Notes under the pieces: model-generated
The model's database searches: none
What the model saw: the letters and a program-made list of their open reading frames with translations, nothing else
Told to the model about the DNA's origin: nothing
Program-made: the position numbers and the translations under genes
Shown here: positions 27,482 to 36,200 of the stretch, in pieces
How the letters are laid out: every line of letters begins with the position of its first letter
Numbering within the stretch: the stretch's first letter is position 1
DNA from: JASSUD01 sp031963405
Lineage (GTDB): Bacteria; Pseudomonadota; Gammaproteobacteria; Burkholderiales; Burkholderiaceae
Assembly: GCA_031963405.1 (NCBI GenBank)
Contig: JASSUJ010000001.1
Span: 248,001-312,000, forward strand
Length of the DNA: 64,000 nucleotides
Reading direction: 5' to 3'

Positions 27482-27733
27482 CTACAACCCCATCATTTCT
27501 ATCTTATGCGTCAACCTCTCAACTGGCTCCGCATGAGGATTGACGCTCGCAGCAGCTAGCTTAGTAGCAGGCGTGCGTAAGGGGTGCGGCGTAGTATTGG
27601 ATTGTGGGGCAAGTCGAATCTGCTCGTACATCCACTGAATCGCGCCGCTCCATTGGTGCGGCTGATAGGTAGAAACAAATGCTTGTACGTTCTCAGGCTT
27701 AGCGAAGTACTCATGAATCGTCTTCATCCGCAC
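27482..27733 (-). CDS. Hypothetical small protein
   Basis: 83 codons (M-R-M-K-T-I-H-E-Y-F). There is a Gln/Trp-containing segment (YQPHQWSGAIQWMYEQIRL) and a Pro/Ala-rich tail. No family recognised. The start abuts an integrase relic on the other strand, so the gene may be a truncated remnant of the same mobile element. Confidence 0.35.
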   Translation of the reverse strand: MRMKTIHEYFAKPENVQAFVSTYQPHQWSGAIQWMYEQIRLAPQSNTTPHPLRTPATKLAAASVNPHAEPVERLTHKIEMMGL

Positions 27734-27735
27734 AA

Positions 27736-28056
27736 GCGATAGAAATTTTAGAGCGTCAGCAAGAGAAAGAACGGCATATTGACTATATGCATAGTGTCTT
27801 TGTTTACGAGGGTAGACCAGTTACTCAAACTTCAACCAAAGCTTGGTACAAGGCATTGAAAGCCTCTGACATTAAGAATTTCAGGTGGCACGATCTGCGG
27901 CACACGTGGGGGAGTTGGCATATTCAGCGCGGTACACTCTTATATGTACTTAAGGAGTTAGCGGGATGGGAAACACTAGAGATAGTTCAGTATGAGGACA
28001 TGATTCTCATCTTATTAAGAATTTACTCATATTCAATAAGTGATAAAAAAAACTGA
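27736..28056 (+). pseudogene. Tyrosine recombinase (phage integrase) C-terminal relic
   Basis: In-frame from about 27736 (QAIEILERQQEKERHIDY) into VFVYEGRPVTQTSTKAWYKAL and FRWHDLRHTWGSWHIQRGT, which holds the His-x-x-Arg catalytic pair, then LKELAGWETLEIVQ. The sequence then departs from the expected RYAHL and the nucleophilic Tyr context is lost. The N-terminal two thirds are missing. Confidence 0.7.
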
Positions 28057-28228
28057 CATAAAATATTTTAAACTATGGGCATATAACATAGTTACAAATG
28101 GAACATTTACAATGAGAAAATTACCTCTTTCTATAGATGAATTGATAAATAGTATTTCAGATATTTTTAAAAATAATAAAAAAATTGAAGTCGTAGATGT
28201 TTTAGCTTTGGATAAGAATGAAATATAG
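28040..28228 (+). pseudogene. Short LRR-family-like fragment
   Basis: AT-rich frame ending ISDIFKNNKKIEVVDVLALDKNEI, similar in pattern to the first repeats of the LRR proteins at 24054 (VSQNKKILTINEINL) and 25524 (ISNNKELSRIGLS). Probably the remaining piece of a third paralogue; similarity is by eye only. Confidence 0.3.
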
Positions 28229-28666
28229 CCTCATCATTTAAATATAGTAGGAATATTTTAGAATTAACCTTAATGAACAGCTGCTTTATGTTCCTAGAGG
28301 CTCATAAAACAACGTGACGCATCCAACTTAAAAAAGCTGTTCATCCTGTGGTGAGTAAATCACAACGCAAAGGCACGTCGTTCCGCGCACATGCAGTACC
28401 GGCGCCACCTAGGCATTGCACATTCCACTCAAGCTCTTTGCGTCGGATACCGATTCACCTTTGTGCCAATCGATCTCCCAATCACAGCAATCAAACGGAT
28501 TGGTCTGCATGTCACTATGAATTTCTTCACCCTCTGCATGAGTAATTTTCTTAAAGCTGTGAGTAGAATGGCGCAAAGTTACTCACATTTTTAGCGTGGT
28601 GCATAGAGGAACAGAGCGGCAGTTAGGACTAATAAAAACCCCTGAAAGTCTTATAAATACTAGGGT
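28229..28666. other. Intergenic, nothing recognised
   Basis: Several short overlapping frames on both strands, none with a recognisable domain or ribosome binding site. Composition is mixed, suggesting decayed mobile-element sequence. Confidence 0.3.
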
Positions 28667-28951
28667 TTAGTGTGGATTTGAGTAAAGCTGAGGCAAGTTG
28701 AGATAGGAGGAGTGGCCTGCCCACGATAGCCCCAAGGCGGCGGTGAAAGTGTTTATCATTTCTGCGATACGGAAGCGTTGGACTTCTACAAAATCCAATT
28801 TTTTATCTCGCTTACAGCACTTGAAGGTAATTTGATTTAGTGCTCGTGATCCAAGCAAGTAACAGTACGTTTTGAACAATTCAGTGAGGTCGAACTCGAC
28901 TTGACGGGTGTCGAGTCGAGAGTGAAATCTGGGGAGCAATGGAGCATTCAA
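28667..28951 (-). CDS. Hypothetical protein, possibly a mobile-element fragment
   Basis: 94-residue frame (RFHSRLDTRQVEFDLTELF, then YCYLLGSRALNQITFKCCKRD, VEVQRFRIAEMINTFTAALGLS). Soluble, with several cysteines. No family recognised; its setting between an integrase relic and conjugation genes suggests mobile-element origin. Confidence 0.35.
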   Translation of the reverse strand: MNAPLLPRFHSRLDTRQVEFDLTELFKTYCYLLGSRALNQITFKCCKRDKKLDFVEVQRFRIAEMINTFTAALGLSWAGHSSYLNLPQLYSNPH

Positions 28952-28989
28952 TCGACATAAGCCGGCTTCCTACTCCAAAGCCATCTCGT

Positions 28990-29184
28990 TCACATCTTTT
29001 GACCGAGGGCTCTTTCTATTTTTTTGTCGGTCTTGTACTGGCTCAACGCGTATACAGCCCAGACTACCGCCGGTAGCCAGCCAATCAGGGTAAGCTGAAG
29101 AATCAAGCAGATGATGCCGGCTATCGGCCGACCGATAGTAAAAAATGTCAGCCACGGTAAAATCAGTGCAATTAGCAATCGCAT
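28990..29184 (-). CDS. Pmp3/YqaE family small membrane protein
   Basis: 64 residues with two membrane helices (LLIALILPWLTFFTIG and IAGIICLILQLTLIGWLPAVVWAVYAL) and a short basic tail, the arrangement and length of the UPF0057/Pmp3 proteolipid family. Members affect membrane potential and salt tolerance in fungi and plants; in bacteria the role is unclear. GAGAG lies just before the ATG. The W-L-P-A-x-x-W-A block is the family signature. Confidence 0.8.
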   Translation of the reverse strand: MRLLIALILPWLTFFTIGRPIAGIICLILQLTLIGWLPAVVWAVYALSQYKTDKKIERALGQKM

Positions 29185-29403
29185 TTTCTCTCTCTTTCGT
29201 CGTTAGTCAGTTATCTAGTCAATTGGCTTCCCAGCTTGCGCTGGTTAGATTCATGCCGTGTCGCTGCTCTTCCTTGCCGGCACTATTAGCTGATGTACCT
29301 TATCTCGCACTAACGTGGGTACGAGAGCAGATAGTTACCGTATTAGATCGGCACCTCTCGCAAGTAGATTTAGCGCAGCATAATATCTCATTATTAAAAG
29401 CCA

Positions 29404-30420
29404 GTGAAGGCAGAGATCGTGGATCGCATCGATCAAGAGGAAGCGGCTTTATCAACACCAACGCCAAGAACAGAAGAAATAAAAGCACGTCAAAAAGAGG
29501 AAATAGAAGAAGAAATTGAAATCCCCCCCATTCATTCTCAGCCTAACAAAATACGATCAGAACCTTGTCCTCGCACAACTGAAGTGATAACCGAACAATG
29601 TGCGCCTCTCACAAAAGATAGAACTAAAAATAACGATAAAGATGAAATGGAGGCGAACCCTGGCGCACAAACAGCGCTAGAAAAATTGATCGATACCTAT
29701 GGAGAGGCTGCCGATATTTTAAAAGAAGCAATTTGGCCGACGCTAAATGGCAAGCAGGAACTCGGTGAAGTGATTGACCTTTTTCAAAACAAAGTGGCCA
29801 TTCTCTATCCCGAAGGTGTCCAAAAGCTCGGTGTTGTCGCTGAGGTAGTGACGCAATTATCCCAAACTAACGCGATTGCCTCTGGTTCGATTCTGCTTGG
29901 GCGTAAGGTGCAAGAGTGCGACGGCAAAAAAGTCCTTCTGCTGGCAAAACCATTATCAGAAGCAATAACCGCCGTGTTGAATGAGCTATCTCACAGTGAA
30001 GATGTAGCCGTTGCAAAAAAAACTTATCAATACCCCCATCAAAATAAAAGATTTGGGAATCAAAAAGAACAACGCCCTTCCTCTGTCCTATCTAAACCCG
30101 CAACCGAATCGATGCGGTGCACACCAGAATCAGAAAAAGAATATGTAGAGGATATGACTTTTATCTCGCAGATGACCCATGAAAAAGCCATCCAAATGCT
30201 GAAAACCATGATTCAAGAACACCAAGGGCGCTGGCTTGTCACCCCTGTTATGCAACAAGACGGATACCTCATTACCAGTGATCACGCACTGAATCGAATA
30301 ATCGAAGCGTACCCAGAATTGGGTAATCAATATCAACTTCGCAGCCGCATTCTTTTAGATCGGCATAAGCCGCTGTTGCGTACCCAGGCAGGCCAATTGA
30401 GATTAAAAATAAAGGAATAA
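29404..30420 (+). CDS. ICE relaxase (TraI_2/MobH type) C-terminal part, truncated
   Basis: 338-residue frame from a GTG. The first 80 residues are acidic, Glu/Arg-rich linker. About 85-180 is a helical domain (LEKLIDTYGEAADILKEAIW...YPEGVQKLGVVAEVVTQLSQ). The last 90 residues (FISQMTHEKAIQMLKTMIQEH to LRTQAGQLRLKIKE) fit the DNA-binding C-terminal region of MobH-class relaxases of SXT/PFL-type integrative conjugative elements. The catalytic N-terminal domain with its His cluster is absent; the frame is closed by a stop at 29395. It lies 4 bases before traD, as in those elements. Most likely a decayed relaxase tail still in place. Confidence 0.5.
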   Translation: MKAEIVDRIDQEEAALSTPTPRTEEIKARQKEEIEEEIEIPPIHSQPNKIRSEPCPRTTEVITEQCAPLTKDRTKNNDKDEMEANPGAQTALEKLIDTYGEAADILKEAIWPTLNGKQELGEVIDLFQNKVAILYPEGVQKLGVVAEVVTQLSQTNAIASGSILLGRKVQECDGKKVLLLAKPLSEAITAVLNELSHSEDVAVAKKTYQYPHQNKRFGNQKEQRPSSVLSKPATESMRCTPESEKEYVEDMTFISQMTHEKAIQMLKTMIQEHQGRWLVTPVMQQDGYLITSDHALNRIIEAYPELGNQYQLRSRILLDRHKPLLRTQAGQLRLKIKE

Positions 30421-30424
30421 GAAC

Positions 30425-32260
30425 ATGCCATTACAAGCTGACTCTTTAGTCTATGAATCGCCTTGGCGGCCAAACTATGAAATGCAAGCCGTGGTGGGAT
30501 GGGTGTGCGCGGCAATCACTGCATTAACATTGTGCTCACTCAGCACAATGCCTGCTGAGCCTTTTTATTGGATCAGCGTCATCTGTGCTGTCATGATTTT
30601 GTTCAGACTCCCTAAAGCTGTTCAGTTGCACCGATCACAAAAATGCTTACGCGGACATGGCCTTTCTTTTTTATCATTGCAAGCCCTCAAAAAACGGATG
30701 ACAAAACATCCTGGCACCCTATGGTTAGGACACGGCTTTGTTTGGGAAAACCGCCATACTCAACGAGCATTTGAGGTGCTTAAACGTGACTGGCAAGCGA
30801 TTACGCCCTACGTCTCCAAGCGGCCCGCAGACCAACCGATTGGACAACCTTGGATCCACAGTGTTGAACCCAAGGAAACAGCGCAATACCAGCCGCTTCC
30901 TCATTTAGAAGGCCACACCCTTATTTTAGGTACAACAGGAAGCGGCAAAACCCGCTTTTCTGATTTACTCATTACACAAGCTGTTCTGCGAGAAGAGGCG
31001 GTCATTATCATTGATCCTAAAGGCGATAAAGAGCTGCGGGACAACGCACGCCGTGCTTGTGAGGCTATCGGCCACCCTGGAAGATTTGTCGTTTTTCACC
31101 CCGCATTTCCAGAAGAGAGCGTGCGCCTCGACCCGCTACGTAACTTCACACGAGTCACTGAACTTGCAAGCCGCCTTGCCGCGTTGATTCCCTCTGAAAT
31201 AGGGGCTGACCCCTTTAAGTCTTTTGGCTGGCAAGCCTTAAATAATATCGCACAAGGCTTGGTGATGATTTGCGAGCGTCCCAATCTTATTCTATTGCGC
31301 CGTTACCTAGAAGGAGGCGCGGCAGGTTTGGTCAGCCGTGCTGTGCAAGCATACAGTGCACGTGTCTTGCCGCATTGGGAAGTCAAAGCTAAGCCATATC
31401 TTGATAAAGCCCAGGCAGGTTCACGCGAAAGACGCGCTACCGCGATGATGCGTTTTTATTATGATGAGGTTCAACCTGAACATCCGAATGCAGACTTAGA
31501 GGGGTTGCTGTCGATGTTCCAGCACGACACGACCCACTTTGCCAAAATGGTGGCGTCTTTGTTGCCGATTATGAATATGCTGACATCAGGCGACTTAGGC
31601 AAACTGCTTTCACCAGACCCAAATGATTTAGAAGACAAACGACCTATGACGGATATGGCCAAGATCATTAACAATGGTCAAGTCGCTTATATTGGCCTAG
31701 ATTGCTTAACCGACAGCATGGTAGGCAGTGCAATTGGTTCTATTGCGGTATCGGATTTAACCGCCGTAGCGGGAGATCGATACAACTATGGCGTCAATAA
31801 CCGTCGAGTTAATATTTTTATTGACGAAACGGTTGAAATTCTCAATGAACCCGTTATCCAGTCGCTCAATAAAGGCAGAGGAGCTGGATTCAATTTGGTT
31901 CTCGCTGCGCAAACTTGTGCAGATTTTCCGGCACGACTAGGCAGTGAACATAAAGCGCGACAGGTACTAGGCAATATAAATAATCAGTTTGTATTACGCG
32001 TCATCGACTCGGAAACGCAAAAATATGTCGTCGATAGCTTGCCTAAAACTCGTATCAAGCACGTCATGCGCACTCAAGGTCAAACCACACTCGGGGAATC
32101 CCCTTGGTTATATGGCGGCAATCAGGGAGAACGATTGATCGAAGAAGAAGCCGATCTATTTCCTGCCCCATTGCTCGGCATGCTGCCTAATTTGGAATAT
32201 ATCGCCAAAATTTCTGGTGGAAAAATTATTAAGGGGCGTTTTCCTGTACTGACACAATAA
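30425..32260 (+). CDS. traD: Conjugative coupling factor TraD (SXT/TOL type)
   Basis: Type IV coupling protein, 611 residues, the hexameric inner-membrane ATPase that brings the relaxase-DNA complex to the type IV secretion channel. Two N-terminal membrane helices lie at about 19-58. Walker A is GTTGSGKT at 169-176, Walker B is VNIFIDET with D467 and E468, and GAGFNLVLAAQTCADF near 488 is the conserved motif after it. Length matches the ICE/SXT-TOL TraD subfamily. Neighbours (relaxase tail 4 bases before, small membrane protein 12 bases after) keep the order of PFL/SXT-type elements. The gene is intact although most of the transfer region is gone, so transfer function is unlikely. Confidence 0.88.
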   Translation: MPLQADSLVYESPWRPNYEMQAVVGWVCAAITALTLCSLSTMPAEPFYWISVICAVMILFRLPKAVQLHRSQKCLRGHGLSFLSLQALKKRMTKHPGTLWLGHGFVWENRHTQRAFEVLKRDWQAITPYVSKRPADQPIGQPWIHSVEPKETAQYQPLPHLEGHTLILGTTGSGKTRFSDLLITQAVLREEAVIIIDPKGDKELRDNARRACEAIGHPGRFVVFHPAFPEESVRLDPLRNFTRVTELASRLAALIPSEIGADPFKSFGWQALNNIAQGLVMICERPNLILLRRYLEGGAAGLVSRAVQAYSARVLPHWEVKAKPYLDKAQAGSRERRATAMMRFYYDEVQPEHPNADLEGLLSMFQHDTTHFAKMVASLLPIMNMLTSGDLGKLLSPDPNDLEDKRPMTDMAKIINNGQVAYIGLDCLTDSMVGSAIGSIAVSDLTAVAGDRYNYGVNNRRVNIFIDETVEILNEPVIQSLNKGRGAGFNLVLAAQTCADFPARLGSEHKARQVLGNINNQFVLRVIDSETQKYVVDSLPKTRIKHVMRTQGQTTLGESPWLYGGNQGERLIEEEADLFPAPLLGMLPNLEYIAKISGGKIIKGRFPVLTQ

Positions 32261-32272
32261 AGGAATGCTTAG

Positions 32273-32902
32273 ATGAAACTTCCTCTATGGCTTTGTGCTT
32301 GGTTACTCGCAGCGGAATGCGTGATGATTTTGGTCTTCATTCCTGGAAGATGGACAGATCGTGCTATTCAAAAGGAATCTACGCTCATCAAACAACACTT
32401 CGGTACTCAAGGCTACCTCTGGATTGAAACACAAGCTTCAAAGTGGTTTCGAGCGAGCATGATTGATTCTGGCGTTTATGCCGGCATACGTCGCGCTTAC
32501 CTTCCAGATAAAGCGCAACACAAGCGATCTAACGGCATGGAGCATTTTGCACGCCCTTGGTTTACATGGGCAGAAGGTCGCATCAAAGCACTGATGAATG
32601 TGATCTATCAATTCTATGTTCGTTTAGCGCTGCTCTTGGCTTGGTTGCCCTATATGCTGATTTTATTGGCTCCAGCCGCTTTAGATGGGTGGCTGGCATG
32701 GAAAATCAAACGGACTAATTTTGATTACGTGAGCCCCGCTATTCATCGTTATAGCCTGCATGGCTTGATGTTTTTGCTCATGGGATTGGGATTGATCTTT
32801 TTGTTACCACTTACAATCAACCCGATGATTATCCCCGTTGTGATGATGACAGCGTGTGTTTTGTTAGGATGGGTATTAGGAAATTGGCAAAAACGGATTT
32901 AG
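32273..32902 (+). CDS. ICE membrane protein (PFL_4697/DUF4400-like)
   Basis: 209-residue integral membrane protein with an N-terminal helix (LWLCAWLLAAECVMILVFI), a soluble loop to about residue 105 and three more hydrophobic segments (LALLLAWLPYMLILLAPAAL, HGLMFLLMGLGLIFLLPLT, IPVVMMTACVLLGWVLG). Position directly after traD, size and topology agree with the integrating-conjugative-element membrane protein family that follows TraD in PFL-type elements. Its exact task in transfer is not known. The next genes of such an element are missing; the Tc locus begins on the other strand. Confidence 0.75.
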   Translation: MKLPLWLCAWLLAAECVMILVFIPGRWTDRAIQKESTLIKQHFGTQGYLWIETQASKWFRASMIDSGVYAGIRRAYLPDKAQHKRSNGMEHFARPWFTWAEGRIKALMNVIYQFYVRLALLLAWLPYMLILLAPAALDGWLAWKIKRTNFDYVSPAIHRYSLHGLMFLLMGLGLIFLLPLTINPMIIPVVMMTACVLLGWVLGNWQKRI

Positions 32903-33230
32903 GGCATTTTTCGATAATGTTGTCCATCCATCCGATCAAAACTCCCCTCAATACGTGGAAAAAAGCGCGCCACATGATAAGACTCACCACGCGACTGACC
33001 ATCGCCATGCTGGACTTTAGCGGGCGTGATCTGTTATCTGCATCCCTCTCAGGGACAAGGACCCCATACCCCTCATCCCCACCGACTGAACGGTTTCATT
33101 TAGACCATGAATAGCCCCGCCCCCTTTGGGCAAGGCAAGTTCAGGAACCTGGACTTGATCATTATTTTTCAAAGGAAATCTCCAAAAGGCGGTTTTTTTT
33201 AACGCTTTGATGTGCTTTTTGCCGCCCTAT
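32903..33230. other. Junction of ICE relic and Tc locus
   Basis: No complete gene. The minus strand gives a short peptide stretch (GLNETVQSVGMRGMGS) that may be a conjugation-gene relic. An imperfect GGCGG/CCGCC stem near 33189-33227 may end the minus-strand Tc transcript, but the loop is long. Confidence 0.3.
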
Positions 33231-36200
33231 TTAATGGGATTCTTTTCTTTTACCCTCGTTCTTTTTAACTAACTTCGATACCTCAACACCAAATGCTTTT
33301 CCTCCATCTTTCGCCGTATAACGAATACAAACAATGATATCGGTTAAAGACTCTAGGAGTGTCTTTTGCACTTCATCGGTGTGTTCAGGAAAAGTCAATT
33401 GCCACTCTGACACAGCACCTGTACCTTCGAATGGGAGATAGCGTTCGTCACCAAAATTCAAATAGAACAGGCCGCTATCACCTATTCCTGTCGACAAGGC
33501 TATTTGCTGGCTCGCCCGTAAATTGGATTTGACGGCAGTCTGCGAACCTTCCGGGTCTTTCGAATTGAAAAGATACTTGATGGCCGCAGCGTCTGGTTTC
33601 ACGATCACATCACTTTTTGTTTGGGTCAGGATAGCCCGCACATCTTGGTAAGGACCAATCACAGCCGGTAACGATACGCTGACGGTAACGATCTGCCGTA
33701 AATAATGCCCTGGATAGCGTTTATCGAAATCCTGCTCGGTCAGACTGAAGGTAATCGATCCGCCGTTTTCTGAGCTTGTTTTTAATGTCTTTAATTTCTC
33801 TTCCCACTTCTCCCCTCGCGACTCAAACAATTTTTTGAGCGAAACGGTATGCACGATCTCAAGCTTGCGTTCGTTGCGAGTCAAATAGGCCTGATCCATC
33901 CGGTGCAAGGCTAGCTTCAACATTTCTCCGGCCAGCAGACCTCGATAAAGATCTTGCCATGCTCCCGTCTGAATAAAACGGGGCGCTTCATAATCGCCCG
34001 TTTCATACTGCCAAGCCGCCTCGCTCAACAGGCATAAAGAAACAACGGAGTCATAAGCTTGAAAATACAGTGCAGCAAGTTGCCCGGCCATCCATTGGTA
34101 CAGCGACTCAGCCGTAAACCGGCTGGTGAGAAAATCGTAATTGGCTTGAAGGTGTTTTTGCTGGGCTTTGATCTGGGCTTTCTGTTTTTTAAACAGCTCT
34201 AGCTGCTGCTTTTGTGCAGCGATTTGCTGATCGATCTGCTTAACGTCAACAGTGGCCAATTTAGACTGGAGCTCCCATTCTTCCGCGCGACGCCGATATT
34301 GCTCTGAAATCTCCATCTGGTTAGCCAGCAGCGAAGTTACCTCCGATTCGCAGAGCAGCCCATCCGCTGTGGCGTAGAACGGTCCAGAAAACTCTGAGCC
34401 ACCTGCGGCCACCCCATAAATATTAGGGACCATCGAGGCGGCAGCGCCCGCAGCCCGCAGTGCTGGGGCACCGGCAGCGACTCCAGATGCGGTTCCCCGC
34501 AAGACCCTCACTTGATCCTCAGCGGCTGATGTATTCTCATTGAATAGCCTTTGATAATAAGACTCACGGGTCATAGCGGACTCCTTACTAAGTGTGAGCC
34601 CTTCCAATGTCTTTTTCCCCATTTCAATGGTCAAATCCTGCAATTCCACTGTGAAGCCTAGGAGTTCTCCCTGCTGCACGTGCTGGAGACGTTCCAACTC
34701 GGCGGCATCCTTGCGCTCCAGCGTGCTTTGCAGCGCATTACCAAATTGGATCAGCATTTCTACTGCACCCATAGCTTTGCTCATCATCGCGCTAAAGCGC
34801 AGTGGAGGAATCGGCAAGACCGTCACCAATCTAGTACCGCCAGATCCGCCGCGACTGCGCGCAGCGAGCAATTCCATCGGATCGAGTGGCGCATCGAACA
34901 GCGGTAGATTCAAGGGTTTGCCATCCAGGGTTAAGCTATGGCGCAGGTTATAGAGGCGAGTGTCGATCTTTTGCCAGTAATCGTGCAGGGCTTTATTTAA
35001 GGGCAGTGAAAATGCTCCGGCCACCGATTTTTTGTTGGACGCATGATTTTCAACGAGTTTCTGCAGCTTGTGAGGTACCCATTTCCGCGCCACTTTCGTT
35101 GTAGGCACTTCCCCCAACAGTGCACAGGCTTGCAGATACCACTGCTTGGCTTCGCCCAGTGATTCTCGCGTCAATTCTCGATAACAGGCATCACCCTGAT
35201 CCAGCAGATTCTTGATATAGGCAAAGAAAACGGCCTTGCGATAGTGGATCGGGTACACCATGGCCAATTCGTCCGGGTCTACTGCACCGGGGCCAATCAT
35301 CTCTGCATCAGCGCCATCCTCTAAAAGCCCTTGCATACGCCAATAATTGCCATGTATATCCGAAGGCGAAAAGAGATAGTGCAACCACTGCGTGGCTTCA
35401 TCAAAGCGTTGCTCTAAGTTCAAACGGTGCGCGACTAGGAAGGGCATGTGAAAAAACAATTCCCAGAAATACAGGCTATTGGCACCCTGGAAGTCCATCG
35501 GCATCCTGTTTGTTTCAGAACCGTTGAAATTAGGCTCGGTAATATTTTGTGCGGAGAAACCAAGCACCGCGTCAATGCCTACATTGGCATTTTTAATCAA
35601 CGTTTTAGCAAAAAGCGTATTGAGGCGAATAGGCGAATAGGCCATCTCCTTAGGGAACTTCAGATATTGAACAAATGCCGATTTTTGGGGGGCAGACTGT
35701 ACTTTTGTATTAATAGTTAAATATTGGCTATCTTTTGCAGGTGGCATTGAGAAAATAGGAACTACGAAAGGCCTGCGCCTAACCATGCCCGGTATAGAAA
35801 AATAACCTTCAATAATGCCAATTTGCTTTTCTGCATGAAATAGCGTGAAGTTAACTTTTGCTGTGGACGGCCCATTGCCAGGCGCTGCTTCGGCCTTATC
35901 GAGTTCCTTCCCGTCTTTATCCTTAATTACTATATGCGTTAATTTTACCCTTGGGTTTCTAGAGCTAACACGTAGAGCAATATAGGGCCTCATCGTAACT
36001 TCTACAGTTACTTTCGTAGAGCCATTATTTTTTTGAGGAGTGGTTGTCAAAGCTAGATAGTCTCGAAGAGCAAGTTCTCCTGTTCCAATGCCTGCTCCAA
36101 GCACTACTTGCCACTGGTCCTGGGAATTATGCCCATGCATGACAATTTTAGTGCCTTGCGCCTCTATTTCTTGTGCTGCTTCTAAGTCTTTTAGTGTTTT

